DNA from: an uncultured Bacteroides sp.
GTDB taxonomy: Bacteria > Bacteroidota > Bacteroidia > Bacteroidales > Bacteroidaceae
Reading direction: 5' to 3'
DNA length: 64,000 nucleotides
Assembly (NCBI RefSeq): GCF_963677685.1
Contig: NZ_OY782186.1
Span: 806,001-870,000 of the forward strand
Under the pieces are notes generated by a model. It was given only the letters and a program-made list of their open reading frames with translations, did not search any database and was not told where the DNA came from. Made by a program: the position numbers and the translations under genes. Position 1 is the stretch's first letter; every line of letters begins with the position of its first letter. Of the stretch, positions 18,594-27,899 are shown in pieces.

Positions 18594-20582
18594 ATGAAAA
18601 CTTATCGTAATCTGACTGAAGATGAAATTCTTCGGTTAAAGAGCCAATCATGCGTGGCTGATGATTGGGGAAATGTTTTGGTATCAGGAGATTTTGATAC
18701 CTCTTATGTACATCATACACGCTTTTCGGGAGAAATAAAGTTGGGTGTTTTTCAGACTTGTTTCTCTTTGCCTGGTGGAATGAAAAAACATTCCGGCCTG
18801 CGTCATGTAACCTTGCATAATGTAACGTTGGGGGATAATTGTTGCATTGAAAATATTCAGAACTACATTGCTAATTACGAAATAGGTGATGATACATTTA
18901 TTGAGAATGTAGATATTATCTTAGTAGATGGAATGTCTAAATTTGGTAATGGAGTGGAAGTTGCTGTACTCAATGAAACTGGGGGAAGAGAAGTTCTTAT
19001 CAGTGATAAACTTTCTGCTCATCAAGCTTATATTCAGGCGCTTTATCGCCATCGTCCAGAGCTCATTTGTAGAATGAAAAAAATTACTGATGAATATTCT
19101 AATGAGCATGCTTCTTCCCGAGGTAGTATTGGTAATGGAGTAATGATTCTTAATACTGGTTCTATTAAGAATGTAAAAATAGGTAATTGTTGTCATATTG
19201 AAGGTACCTGTCGTTTGCTAAATGGAAGTATAAATAGTTGTACGGCGGCTTCTGTATTTATTGGATATGGGGTAATCTGTGAAGACTTTATAATTTCATC
19301 AGGTTCCCATATCGATGATGGTACAATACTAAATCGCTGTTTTGTAGGTCAGGCTTGTCAGTTAGGGCATAATTACTCTGCGTCTGATTCTTTATTTTTT
19401 AGCAATTGTCAGGGGGAAAATGGTGAAGCTTGTGCTATTTTTGCAGGTCCTTTTACGGTTACCCATCACAAATCTACTTTGTTAATTGCAGGTATGTTTT
19501 CCTTTATGAACGCTGGTTCAGGTTCCAACCAAAGTAATCATATGTATAAGCTAGGTCCTATTCATCAGGGGACTTTGGAGCGTGGAGCTAAGACTACTTC
19601 GGACTCGTATATTCTTTGGCCTGCAAGAGTGGGAGCTTTCTCTTTAGTAATGGGACGTCATGTGAATCATGCTGACACATCTAATTTACCATTTTCTTAT
19701 TTAATAGAACAAGGGAATACTACTTATTTGGTCCCAGGAGTAAATTTACGTAGTGTTGGAACTATTCGTGATGCCCAAAAATGGCCGAAGAGAGATAAGC
19801 GGAAGGACCCTGAGAAACTTGATTGCATTAATTATAATCTATTGAGTCCTTATACGATTCAAAAAATGTTTGGAGGACACTCTATTTTAAAGGAGCTCAA
19901 GAGAGTTTCTGGCGAAACTTCTGAATTATATTCCTATCAAAGTGCAAAAATAAAATCTTCTTCTCTTAATGGAGGCATTAAATACTATGAGATAGCGATA
20001 CATAAGTTTTTAGGAAATTCTATTATCAAGCGTTTAGAAGGTATTAATTTTCAAAGTAATGAGGAAATACGTGAACGTTTAAAGCCTGATACAACGGTAG
20101 GCTTAGGAGAATGGGTTGATCTATCAGGGCTAATTGTTCCTAAGAGTGAAGTAGATAGGCTGATTTTTGATATTGAAAATGGTAATATCAATAAATTGGA
20201 AGAGATAAATATTCGTTTTAATGAGATGCATAAAAGCTATTACACGTATGAATGGACTTGGGCGTATAATAGAATTCAAGAATTTTATGGGTTAGATCCT
20301 GAGGCTATCACAGCTCAAGATTTGATGGAGATAGTGGCTATTTGGAAAGATTCAGTTGTAGGATTGGATCATATGGTTTATGATGATGCTCGTAAGGAAT
20401 TCTCTCTTTCTGCAATGACTGGATTTGGAGTGGATGGCTCTCAAGATGAAAGAAAATTAGATTTCGAACAAGTGCGCGGAGATTTTGAAAATAATCCTTT
20501 TGTTACTGCTGTTCTGAAACATATTGATGAAAAAACGGCGCTAGGCGATGAGTTAATTAATCGTATAGGTCAGTTAGTTTAG
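18594..20582 (+). CDS. DUF4954 family left-handed beta-helix protein
   Basis: A 662-residue protein starting at the ATG at 18594; a TTG seven codons upstream is less likely. Residues about 60-330 show hexapeptide-like repeats typical of left-handed beta-helix acyltransferases (IGDDTFIENV, IGNCCHIEGTCRLLNGSI, IGYGVICEDF, VGQACQLGHN), and a helical C-terminal part follows. The opening TYRNLTEDEI and overall length fit DUF4954, found across Bacteroides. It might act on nucleotide sugars, but no catalytic role has been shown. The gene begins 21 bases after hflX. Confidence 0.9.
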   Translation: MKTYRNLTEDEILRLKSQSCVADDWGNVLVSGDFDTSYVHHTRFSGEIKLGVFQTCFSLPGGMKKHSGLRHVTLHNVTLGDNCCIENIQNYIANYEIGDDTFIENVDIILVDGMSKFGNGVEVAVLNETGGREVLISDKLSAHQAYIQALYRHRPELICRMKKITDEYSNEHASSRGSIGNGVMILNTGSIKNVKIGNCCHIEGTCRLLNGSINSCTAASVFIGYGVICEDFIISSGSHIDDGTILNRCFVGQACQLGHNYSASDSLFFSNCQGENGEACAIFAGPFTVTHHKSTLLIAGMFSFMNAGSGSNQSNHMYKLGPIHQGTLERGAKTTSDSYILWPARVGAFSLVMGRHVNHADTSNLPFSYLIEQGNTTYLVPGVNLRSVGTIRDAQKWPKRDKRKDPEKLDCINYNLLSPYTIQKMFGGHSILKELKRVSGETSELYSYQSAKIKSSSLNGGIKYYEIAIHKFLGNSIIKRLEGINFQSNEEIRERLKPDTTVGLGEWVDLSGLIVPKSEVDRLIFDIENGNINKLEEINIRFNEMHKSYYTYEWTWAYNRIQEFYGLDPEAITAQDLMEIVAIWKDSVVGLDHMVYDDARKEFSLSAMTGFGVDGSQDERKLDFEQVRGDFENNPFVTAVLKHIDEKTALGDELINRIGQLV

Positions 20583-20707
20583 AGTATCTCTTTTTTAATT
20601 ACTTATTTTATAGTTTTAAGAAGATATTTGTTTTATTCCTTAGGTTTAATTATCCTTTTCATACTCAAAAAAATGAATCTAACCGGTATTTTCTGCCCTG
20701 AAAAAAG

Positions 20708-20715
20708 TACTTTTG
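20708..20715 (+). promoter_or_regulatory. -7 element of fumarase promoter
   Basis: TACTTTTG matches TAnnTTTG, 36 bases before the fumarase ATG. The -33 element is weak. Confidence 0.5.
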
Positions 20716-20751
20716 TACCACTAACTAACATTACGTAATAATATAAAAGAT

Positions 20752-22395
20752 ATGGCAACACCTCCTTTTAAGTATCAAGCTCCATTCCCAATGGGGAAAG
20801 ATACGACTGAGTATTATTTGCTTACTAAAGATTATGTATCAGTAAGCGAGTTTGAAGGAAAAGAAATTCTGAAAGTAGAAGCTGAAGGTCTTACTCAAAT
20901 GGCTAATGCAGCTTTTCGTGATGTAGCTTTTATGCTTCGTCCTGAACATCAAAAGCAAGTAGCAAAGATTTTAGCAGACCCTGAAGCAAGTGAGAATGAT
21001 AAATTTGTAGCACTTACTTTTCTTCGTAATGCCGAAGTATCTGCAAAAGGAAAACTTCCTTTTTGCCAAGATACAGGTACTGCGATTGTTGTAGGTAAGA
21101 AAGGACAGCAAGTTTGGACTGATGGTTGTGATGAAGAAGCACTGTCTAAAGGCGTATACAAAACATATACAGAAGAGAATCTACGTTATTCTCAAAATGT
21201 ACCTTTGGATATGTATAATGAAAAAAACACAGGATGTAATCTTCCTGCTCAAATAGATCTTTATGCAGTGCAAGGACCTGAATATAAGTTCTTATGCATC
21301 TCTAAAGGTGGTGGTTCTGCTAATAAAACATACTTGTTTCAAGAAACAAAAGCTTTGCTTACTCCCGAAAAGTTGGTGCCGTTCTTGGTTGAAAAGATGA
21401 AAACTCTTGGTACGGCTGCTTGCCCTCCTTATCATATTGCTTTCGTTATAGGTGGAACATCAGCTGAAACTAATTTGAAAACGGTGAAACTGGCATCTGC
21501 AAAATACTATGACTCTTTACCTACTGAAGGGAATGAGGGAGGTCAGGCTTTCCGCGATATAGAATTAGAAAAGCAAGTTCTTTTTGAGGCTCAAAAAATG
21601 GGCTTAGGTGCTCAGTTTGGAGGAAAATATTTTGCACATGATGTGCGCATCATTCGTATGCCTCGCCATGGAGCTTCTTGTCCTGTAGGTATGGGAGTTT
21701 CTTGCTCAGCCGATAGAAATATTAAATGCAAGATAAATAAAGATGGTATATGGATTGAAAAACTAGAGGACAATCCTGGAAAATATATTCCTGAGGAACT
21801 TCGTCAAGCAGGTGAAGGTGAAGCGGTAAAAATCAACTTGAATCAGCCTATGCCTGACATTTTGAAAGAGCTGACTAAATATCCTGTTTCTACTCGTTTA
21901 TCACTTAATGGAACGATTATAGTAGGTCGTGATATTGCTCATGCGAAATTGAAAGAGCGTTTGGATAAGGGGGAAGATTTACCACAATATATTAAAGATC
22001 ATCCTATTTATTATGCAGGTCCGGCTAAAACTCCTACAGGTATGGCTTGTGGCTCTATGGGACCTACCACAGCAGGCCGTATGGACTCATATGTTGATCT
22101 TTTCCAAAGTCATGGAGGTAGCATGATCATGCTTGCTAAGGGTAATCGTAGCCAGCAGGTTACTGATGCTTGTCACAAGCATGGAGGATTCTATCTTGGC
22201 AGTATTGGTGGTCCGGCAGCTATTCTGGCTCAGAACAATATAAAGAACATTGAATGCATGGAATACCCTGAATTAGGGATGGAGGCTATATGGAAAATTG
22301 AAGTTGAGAATTTCCCCGCGTTTATTTTAGTGGATGATAAAGGAAATGACTTTTTCAAACAAATAAAGCCTGTTTGTGTAACTGAATGTAAGTAG
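20752..22395 (+). CDS. Fumarate hydratase, class I (iron-sulfur)
   Basis: A 547-residue class I fumarase interconverting fumarate and malate; in Bacteroides this serves the reductive branch to succinate. The N-terminal catalytic domain has LPFCQDTGT (Cys105, a cluster ligand), [30 protein letters not shown] and [17 protein letters not shown]; the C-terminal swivelling domain has [25 protein letters not shown]. It is full length and single-chain. It has its own promoter and a terminator at 22483. Confidence 0.96.
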   Translation: MATPPFKYQAPFPMGKDTTEYYLLTKDYVSVSEFEGKEILKVEAEGLTQMANAAFRDVAFMLRPEHQKQVAKILADPEASENDKFVALTFLRNAEVSAKGKLPFCQDTGTAIVVGKKGQQVWTDGCDEEALSKGVYKTYTEENLRYSQNVPLDMYNEKNTGCNLPAQIDLYAVQGPEYKFLCISKGGGSANKTYLFQETKALLTPEKLVPFLVEKMKTLGTAACPPYHIAFVIGGTSAETNLKTVKLASAKYYDSLPTEGNEGGQAFRDIELEKQVLFEAQKMGLGAQFGGKYFAHDVRIIRMPRHGASCPVGMGVSCSADRNIKCKINKDGIWIEKLEDNPGKYIPEELRQAGEGEAVKINLNQPMPDILKELTKYPVSTRLSLNGTIIVGRDIAHAKLKERLDKGEDLPQYIKDHPIYYAGPAKTPTGMACGSMGPTTAGRMDSYVDLFQSHGGSMIMLAKGNRSQQVTDACHKHGGFYLGSIGGPAAILAQNNIKNIECMEYPELGMEAIWKIEVENFPAFILVDDKGNDFFKQIKPVCVTECK

Positions 22396-22482
22396 GACTT
22401 TTATAAAAAATATGAATATGTGAGGGTGTTTCAATATTAAAGCACTCATTCTAAAAAGTTACAGATCGTAACTAACAAAGAT

Positions 22483-22532
22483 AAAAGAGCCATATTAAAC
22501 TCTGTTTTTGAGTAATGATATGGCTCTTTTTA
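22483..22532 (+). terminator. Terminator after fumarase
   Basis: AAAAGAGCCATAT at 22483-22495 pairs perfectly with ATATGGCTCTTTT at 22518-22530 and is followed by T residues; it lies 88 bases after the fumarase stop. Confidence 0.8.
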
Positions 22533-22565
22533 TTGCCAACCTTTTTTTATATAAGGGCACTGATT

Positions 22566-22600
22566 TCACAAAGCTATAGAGCTTTGTGATTCTTCTTTTT
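22566..22600 (+). terminator. Second hairpin between convergent genes
   Basis: A 10-bp stem (TCACAAAGCT / AGCTTTGTGA) with a four-base loop lies at 22566-22589, followed by TTCTTCTTTTTT on the plus strand. It may serve either the fumarase or, less well, the convergent permease gene. Confidence 0.55.
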
Positions 22601-22666
22601 TGATAAACTCTTGCTTTTTACTACTGAGGGCTAGATTTGGTGATATATTTTAATACTTGTAGTAAG

Positions 22667-23584
22667 TTACGAGTTTTTTTCAGTTTCCATTTGAGCTTTT
22701 GATTTACTTCGGGTTACGATATAAACTCCTGTAAAGACAAGTGCAATGGCTATCCCTTTTTGCCACCCAAAGGTGTCCATACCTACAGCAACTGCTGCTA
22801 TAGAAGCTATTATAGGTTGTACGTAATTATACATACTAACCAAAGTCGGACGCAAGATTTTTTGTCCGGTCATGGTGAGTAAATAAGCTAAAAAGGTAGC
22901 GCAAAGTGCCACGTAACCTATCTGCAAAATCATATTGATTGGAATGGTTGTGAAATTGATACTGGATACGTCGTTATAAGAAAATGGTATAAAGCACATC
23001 GAAGCATATATAAATAGCCATTTGCTGATAGTAACAGGAGAATATTTGATGATCAGATTTCTGAATACGGTTAGATATATTGCAAAACTTAATTGTGCTG
23101 TTAAGCAAAATAAGTCGCCTACAATATTACCGGAGCGTCCATCGGTTGAAATTTGGCTACTTAGAATTAACGTTAGTGCTCCCATAGCACCAATAAAAAT
23201 ACCTAATACTTTTTTGTTTGTGATAGGTTCCCTTAAATAGATGGCTGCAACAATCATTGTAATAATCGGGGTGGTTGTCGTTACAATGGAGGCATCTATT
23301 GGTGAAGTTAGTGATAGCCCGAAGATAAATGATCCTTGATTAAACACAACTCCAAATAATGCAGCGAAAAAGAGTTTTAATAGATCTTTGCTCTCCACTT
23401 TTTCTTTAGGGCAAAAAAACGATAATATCCAGAAAGCAATTGCAGCGCCAACCATTCGGAAAGTGGTCACTGAAAGAGGTGAAAATTCTGCTAATACAGA
23501 TTTCCCTATTGGTGCGTTTAGTCCCCACATCATGTTGGCAACAAACATTGCCGCATGTCCTTTTAGATTTTTATCGTTGACCAT
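22667..23584 (-). CDS. EamA/DMT-family inner-membrane transporter
   Basis: A 305-residue protein with ten hydrophobic segments forming two EamA repeats. Each repeat shows the expected small-residue patterns (MWGLNAPIGKSVLAEFSP at the start, PLSVTTFRM, and in the second half PTLVSMYNYVQPIIAS). These are drug/metabolite exporters of the inner membrane; the substrate is not evident. It is divergent from the ATPase gene at 23703, with a promoter element at 23619-23626. Confidence 0.92.
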   Translation of the reverse strand: MVNDKNLKGHAAMFVANMMWGLNAPIGKSVLAEFSPLSVTTFRMVGAAIAFWILSFFCPKEKVESKDLLKLFFAALFGVVFNQGSFIFGLSLTSPIDASIVTTTTPIITMIVAAIYLREPITNKKVLGIFIGAMGALTLILSSQISTDGRSGNIVGDLFCLTAQLSFAIYLTVFRNLIIKYSPVTISKWLFIYASMCFIPFSYNDVSSINFTTIPINMILQIGYVALCATFLAYLLTMTGQKILRPTLVSMYNYVQPIIASIAAVAVGMDTFGWQKGIAIALVFTGVYIVTRSKSKAQMETEKNS

Positions 23585-23618
23585 TTGTTTTCCTGAATAC
23601 CTTATTGAATTTTTGCTG

Positions 23619-23626
23619 CAAAGGTA
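23619..23626 (-). promoter_or_regulatory. -7 element of EamA gene promoter
   Basis: Read on the minus strand this is TACCTTTG, matching TAnnTTTG, 34 bases before the start codon. Confidence 0.55.
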
Positions 23627-23643
23627 GAAAAAAAGATCATTGA

Positions 23644-23674
23644 CTTGGGAGGATGAATAATCTTTTTATCTTTG
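23644..23674 (+). promoter_or_regulatory. Promoter of ATPase-DUF4435 pair
   Basis: TTG at 23645-23647 and TATCTTTG at 23667-23674 are spaced 19 bases apart, as expected for a Bacteroides promoter, and lie 28 bases before the ATPase start. Confidence 0.6.
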
Positions 23675-23702
23675 TAGTATTGATTGTCACTAACGGCAAC
23701 TG

Positions 23703-24545
23703 ATGTATAAGATGGATAAACAAGCTAATTACATTAAGCGTATTGAGATCGACAACTTATGGGGACGATTTAATATTGCGTGGGATTTACGTCCGGATGT
23801 AAATATTCTATCCGGTATTAATGGAGTTGGAAAAACAACCATTTTGAATCGCTCGGTTAACTATTTAGATTTTCTTACAGGAGAAGTTAAGAGTGATGAG
23901 AAAAATGGAGTGCGTGTTTTCTTTGATACTCCTGAAGCTGAATCAATACCCTATAATGTTATCCGCAGTTATGATCGTCCTTTGATAATGGGCGATTTTA
24001 CAGCACATATGGCAGATAAAAATGTGAAATCTGAACTAGATTGGCAATTATATTTGTTACAACGACGTTATCTTGATTATCAAGTGAATGTAGGTAATCG
24101 GATGATTGAAATGCTTGCTAGTGAAGATGAAGACCAGCGTAAAGCTGCTGCGTGTTTATCATATCCTAAAAAGCGTTTTCAAGATATGATTGATCATTTA
24201 TTTAGTTATACTCGGAAAAAGATAGATAGAAAACGTAACGATATTGCTTTTCATCAAGATGAGGAGTTGCTTTTTTCTTATAAGCTTTCTTCAGGTGAAA
24301 AACAAATGTTGCTTATTTTACTTACAACTTTAGTTCAGGACAATAGACATTGTGTCCTTTTTATGGATGAGCCGGAAGCTTCACTACACATTGAGTGGCA
24401 ACAAAAACTAATAGGTATGGTTAGGGAGTTAAATCCCAATGTCCAGATTATTTTGACTACCCATTCGCCTGCTGTAATCATGGAAGGTTGGTTAGATGCT
24501 GTAACAGAGGTTAGTGATATTTCTACTCAGATAGGAAATCAATAA
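23703..24545 (+). CDS. ABC-type AAA ATPase (RecF/OLD-like), partner of the DUF4435 protein
   Basis: A 280-residue soluble ATPase. Walker A is GINGVGKT (38-45), the ABC signature is LSSGEKQ (195-201), Walker B is VLFMDEPEASLH (218-229) and the H-loop is LTTHSP (251-256). It lacks the long coiled coil of SMC proteins, and fits the AAA_15/AAA_21 group found in OLD-like and other defence ATPases. A second ATG at 23712 is an alternative start. The gene is followed after four bases by a DUF4435 gene, so the two products very likely act together. Confidence 0.88.
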   Translation: MYKMDKQANYIKRIEIDNLWGRFNIAWDLRPDVNILSGINGVGKTTILNRSVNYLDFLTGEVKSDEKNGVRVFFDTPEAESIPYNVIRSYDRPLIMGDFTAHMADKNVKSELDWQLYLLQRRYLDYQVNVGNRMIEMLASEDEDQRKAAACLSYPKKRFQDMIDHLFSYTRKKIDRKRNDIAFHQDEELLFSYKLSSGEKQMLLILLTTLVQDNRHCVLFMDEPEASLHIEWQQKLIGMVRELNPNVQIILTTHSPAVIMEGWLDAVTEVSDISTQIGNQ

Positions 24546-24549
24546 GTAT

Positions 24550-25548
24550 ATGGCTAAAACATTAATAGAAAATCTTAGTTCATCTTATTTTAAGGCTGCT
24601 AATCAGCTTTATCCTCAAAAGACGAAACATAAGATTGTGGCATATGTTGAAAGCTATGACGATGTTGCTTTCTGGAGAATGGTTTTGGAAGAATTTGAAA
24701 CGGATGAATATTATTTTGAGGTAATGCTTCCATCGGCTACTTCCTTATCTAAAGGGAAAAAGATGGTGCTTATGAATACCTTGAATGTAGATGAATTAGG
24801 CAGCAATATGATCGCTTGTGTAGATAGTGATTATGATTTCCTTTTACAAGGTGCAACAGCTACTTCTCGTAAAATAAATAATAGTAAATATGTTTTTCAA
24901 ACATATGTTTATGCGATTGAAAATTATTTTTGTTATGCGGATGGTTTACATGAAGTCTGTGTGCAGTCTACTCTGAATGATAAGCGGCTTTTTGATTTTG
25001 ATGATTTTATGAAGCGATATTCGCAAATTGCTTATCCATTGTTTTTATGGTCTGTGTGGTTTTATCGGCAGCATGATACGCATACTTTCCCTATGAATGA
25101 TTTCAATTCTTATGTGAGAATACGTAATTTTAATTTCCGACATCCGGAATATACTCTAGAAAAAATGGAAAAAGATGTTTCTGCTAAACTTTCTAAGTTG
25201 CAAAGGCATTTCCCTCAATTTGTTGTTAAGGTGGATGATTTGTCGGAGGAGTTAAAATTGTTGGGCTTATTCCCTGAAACGACTTATCTTTATATACAAG
25301 GTCATCATATAATGGATAATGTTGTGATGAAATTACTGAATCCTGTTTGCGCAGTGCTTAGGCGTGAACGTGAAGAAGAAATAAAACGCCTGGCTGAGCA
25401 TGAAGAGCAATATCATAATGAATTGACGAGCTATGAAAATAGTCAAATAAACATAGAAGTAATGCTTCGTAGAAATGGAAAATATAAAGAACTTTATCTT
25501 TATAAACAATTGCAGGCAGACGTGAGAGATTTTATAGGTAGCAAATAG
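24550..25548 (+). CDS. DUF4435 protein with TOPRIM-like acidic residues
   Basis: A 332-residue protein. KIVAYVESYDDVAFW (Glu34) and IACVDSDYDF (Asp92 and Asp94) are placed like the acidic metal-binding residues of TOPRIM nucleases, and YAIENYF follows at about 121-127; together these mark DUF4435. The C-terminal third is helical and charged, possibly a coiled coil (RREREEEIKRLAEHEEQYHNE). DUF4435 is found in AriB of the PARIS anti-phage system, where it pairs with an ABC ATPase; here the partner is the ATPase just upstream. Whether this pair is defensive or a core Bacteroides function cannot be told from the sequence. The MscS-type gene starts 27 bases later. Confidence 0.85.
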   Translation: MAKTLIENLSSSYFKAANQLYPQKTKHKIVAYVESYDDVAFWRMVLEEFETDEYYFEVMLPSATSLSKGKKMVLMNTLNVDELGSNMIACVDSDYDFLLQGATATSRKINNSKYVFQTYVYAIENYFCYADGLHEVCVQSTLNDKRLFDFDDFMKRYSQIAYPLFLWSVWFYRQHDTHTFPMNDFNSYVRIRNFNFRHPEYTLEKMEKDVSAKLSKLQRHFPQFVVKVDDLSEELKLLGLFPETTYLYIQGHHIMDNVVMKLLNPVCAVLRREREEEIKRLAEHEEQYHNELTSYENSQINIEVMLRRNGKYKELYLYKQLQADVRDFIGSK

Positions 25549-25575
25549 TTCTAATTTAATATAAATGATGTCGAT

Positions 25576-26862
25576 ATGGCAATAGTAGAAAAAGTGATAG
25601 AAGATGGGTTGGATGTGGTTGGTGTTATAAATAACTACTTACGGTCTTTAGGGTTAAATCAACAATGGGCTGATGCTCTAGATCAGTTAATAGCCGGCAT
25701 CTTATTAATCGGATTAGCTTGGGGAGTTGATTTGCTCTTTCGGAATCTCCTTTTAAACATTGTAAATAAATTAGTGAAACACACTAAGGCAACATGGGAC
25801 GATATTGTTTTTGATCGTAAAGTGATGATTAACTTGAGTCGGATGTTAGCTCCAATCGTTATTTATCTTCTTCTTCCTGTTGTATTTCCTCGTGAGCCTG
25901 CTACTACTGACTTTTTACAGCGCCTTTGCTTAATCTATATAGTAGCAACTTTACTTCGTTTTGTGAGTCAACTTTTTGCAGCGATGTATTGTGTGTATAG
26001 TGATAAAGAACAATTTCGAGATCGCCCTTTAAAAGGCTTGCTACAAACAGCTCAAGTCGTTTTGTTCTTTGTCGGAGGAATTTCTATTGTTAGTATATTG
26101 ATCAATCAATCTCCCGTTGTTTTGCTTACTGGTTTGGGAGCTTCTGCGGCAGTTCTGATGTTAGTGTTCAAAGATAGTATTATGGGTTTTGTTTCCGGTA
26201 TTCAGCTGTCGGCCAACAATATGCTTCGTGTAGGGGATTGGATTGTGATGCCGAAATATGGTGCAGACGGAACGGTGATTGAAGTAACTCTTAATACTGT
26301 GAAGGTACGTAATTGGGACAATACAATAACTACTATTCCTCCTTATGCTTTGGTTAGTGATTCTTTCCAAAACTGGCGAGGAATGGAGGAATCGGGAGGT
26401 CGCCGGATAAAGCGTTCCATAAATATAGATATGAATAGTGTAAAATTTTGCACGGAAGAAATGTTGAAGAAATATCGTAAAATCCAATTGTTGAAAAATT
26501 ATGTTGAAGAAACCGAACAACAACTCCATGAGTATAATGAAAATCAAGGAATAGATAGTTCTGTGGTAGTGAATGGACGGAGGCAGACTAACCTAGGCGT
26601 GTTTCGTGCCTATCTCAATAGTTATCTAAATAATCTCCCTGTTGTTAATAAAAATATGACCTGTATGGTACGTCATTTACAGCCCACAGAACAAGGTATC
26701 CCTATCGAACTCTATTTCTTTTCATCTGTTAAAGCATGGGTTGCTTATGAGGGTATACAAGCCGATATTTTTGATCATGTTTTAGCTATTATTCCGGAAT
26801 TCGAATTGCGTGTTTTCCAAAATCCTACAGGGAATGATTTTAGAGAATTAAAGAATGGATAA
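25576..26862 (+). CDS. MscS-family mechanosensitive channel
   Basis: A 428-residue membrane protein with about four to five N-terminal helices and an MscS pore and beta domain. The pore helix is SAAVLMLVFKDSIMGFVSGIQ and the beta domain has MLRVGDWIVMPKYGADGTVIEVTLNTVKVRNWDNTI. It resembles the YbdG/YnaI-like subfamily rather than small MscS. It opens under membrane tension to release solutes on osmotic downshock. It sits close behind the ATPase-DUF4435 pair, perhaps on the same transcript. Confidence 0.92.
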   Translation: MAIVEKVIEDGLDVVGVINNYLRSLGLNQQWADALDQLIAGILLIGLAWGVDLLFRNLLLNIVNKLVKHTKATWDDIVFDRKVMINLSRMLAPIVIYLLLPVVFPREPATTDFLQRLCLIYIVATLLRFVSQLFAAMYCVYSDKEQFRDRPLKGLLQTAQVVLFFVGGISIVSILINQSPVVLLTGLGASAAVLMLVFKDSIMGFVSGIQLSANNMLRVGDWIVMPKYGADGTVIEVTLNTVKVRNWDNTITTIPPYALVSDSFQNWRGMEESGGRRIKRSINIDMNSVKFCTEEMLKKYRKIQLLKNYVEETEQQLHEYNENQGIDSSVVVNGRRQTNLGVFRAYLNSYLNNLPVVNKNMTCMVRHLQPTEQGIPIELYFFSSVKAWVAYEGIQADIFDHVLAIIPEFELRVFQNPTGNDFRELKNG

Positions 26863-26896
26863 ATCGAGTCAGATATTTTCTTTATTACAAATGTGC

Positions 26897-26904
26897 TATA
26901 TTTG
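26897..26904 (+). promoter_or_regulatory. -7 element before araC-type regulator
   Basis: TATATTTG matches TAnnTTTG, 36 bases before the ATG at 26940. No clear -33 element is seen. Confidence 0.45.
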
Positions 26905-26939
26905 TAATTATTAATCCTTTACCTTTTATTTTTAGTTCT

Positions 26940-27833
26940 ATGGGTATAGCGCAGAATCAAATTATTCATGAGATAACTCCTTTGTCGGATAAAGACTGCT
27001 TTTATATAGCTGAACGATACAAAACCCAGTTTACTTATCCTATTCACAGCCATTCTGAATTTGAATTGAACTTTACAGAAAATGCTGCCGGGGTAAGGCG
27101 CATAGTCGGTGATTCAGTAGAGGTCATAGGAGATTACGATTTGGTTCTCATAACGGGGAAAGACTTGGAACATGTTTGGGAGCAGCACAATTGCTGTTCA
27201 AAAGAAATTCGTGAAATTACGATTCAGTTTTCTTCTGATCTTTTTTTTAAAGATTTTATAAACAAGAACCAGTTTGATTCCATTCGAGAGATGCTTGAAA
27301 AAGCGAAAAAAGGCCTCGCTTTTCCTATGCCAGCTATTCTTAAAGTATATGGAATGCTAGATACATTAGCATCTGAGAAACAGGGTTTTTATGCGGTTAT
27401 AAAGTTTCTGACGATTCTCTATGAATTATCTTTGTATGTGGATCAAGCCTCTACACTTTCCAGCTCTTCTTTTGCTAAGGTTGGTATACATTCGGATAGT
27501 AGACGGGTGCAAAAAGTTCAAGAATATATTAATTCACATTATAAAGAAGAAATCCGTTTGAATATATTGGCTGATATGGTGGGCATGACTTCTGTGTCTT
27601 TTAGCCGTTTTTTTAAATTACGTACAGGAAAAAATCTTTCTGATTATATTATTGATATTCGCTTGGGCTTTGCTATTCGTTTGCTAGTCGATTCTACCAT
27701 GTCTATTGCGGAAATTTGTTATGAATGTGGATTTAATAATCTCTCTAACTTTAATCGAATTTTTAAGAAAAAGAAAGCATGTTCTCCCAAAGCATTTAGA
27801 GAAAATTATCGGAAGAAGAAAAAAATCGTATAG
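26940..27833 (+). CDS. AraC-family transcriptional regulator of the mannan locus
   Basis: A 297-residue protein with an N-terminal cupin-like sensing domain (THPIHSHSEFELNF-type pattern around residues 25-60; here TYPIHSHSEFELNF) and a C-terminal double helix-turn-helix (about 200-290: LNILADMVGMTSVSFSRFFK, then SIAEICYECGFNNLSNFNRIF). It is cytoplasmic and without membrane segments, unlike the hybrid two-component regulators of many PULs. It lies at the left end of the mannan genes, and most likely activates them on binding a mannan-derived sugar; that target is inferred from position. Its stop codon lies within a terminator hairpin. Confidence 0.9.
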   Translation: MGIAQNQIIHEITPLSDKDCFYIAERYKTQFTYPIHSHSEFELNFTENAAGVRRIVGDSVEVIGDYDLVLITGKDLEHVWEQHNCCSKEIREITIQFSSDLFFKDFINKNQFDSIREMLEKAKKGLAFPMPAILKVYGMLDTLASEKQGFYAVIKFLTILYELSLYVDQASTLSSSSFAKVGIHSDSRRVQKVQEYINSHYKEEIRLNILADMVGMTSVSFSRFFKLRTGKNLSDYIIDIRLGFAIRLLVDSTMSIAEICYECGFNNLSNFNRIFKKKKACSPKAFRENYRKKKKIV

Positions 27834-27856
27834 GTTTTTCTTCTTCCGATAGTTTT
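27808..27856 (+). terminator. Terminator overlapping the end of the araC-type gene
   Basis: A 16-bp perfect stem (27808-27823 with 27835-27850, containing CGGAAGAAG) encloses the stop codon and is followed by AGTTTTGTT. It separates the regulator from the convergent reductase gene. Confidence 0.8.
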
Positions 27857-27899
27857 GTTAATAATTATTTGATGTATGATTTTTTATTGTCTAAATTAC

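Noticed and set aside
23703..25548. Firm naming of the ATPase-DUF4435 pair as PARIS (ariAB)
   Set aside because: The domain pairing fits, but sequence families could not be compared here and the neighbourhood (permease, MscS channel) is not a typical defence island.
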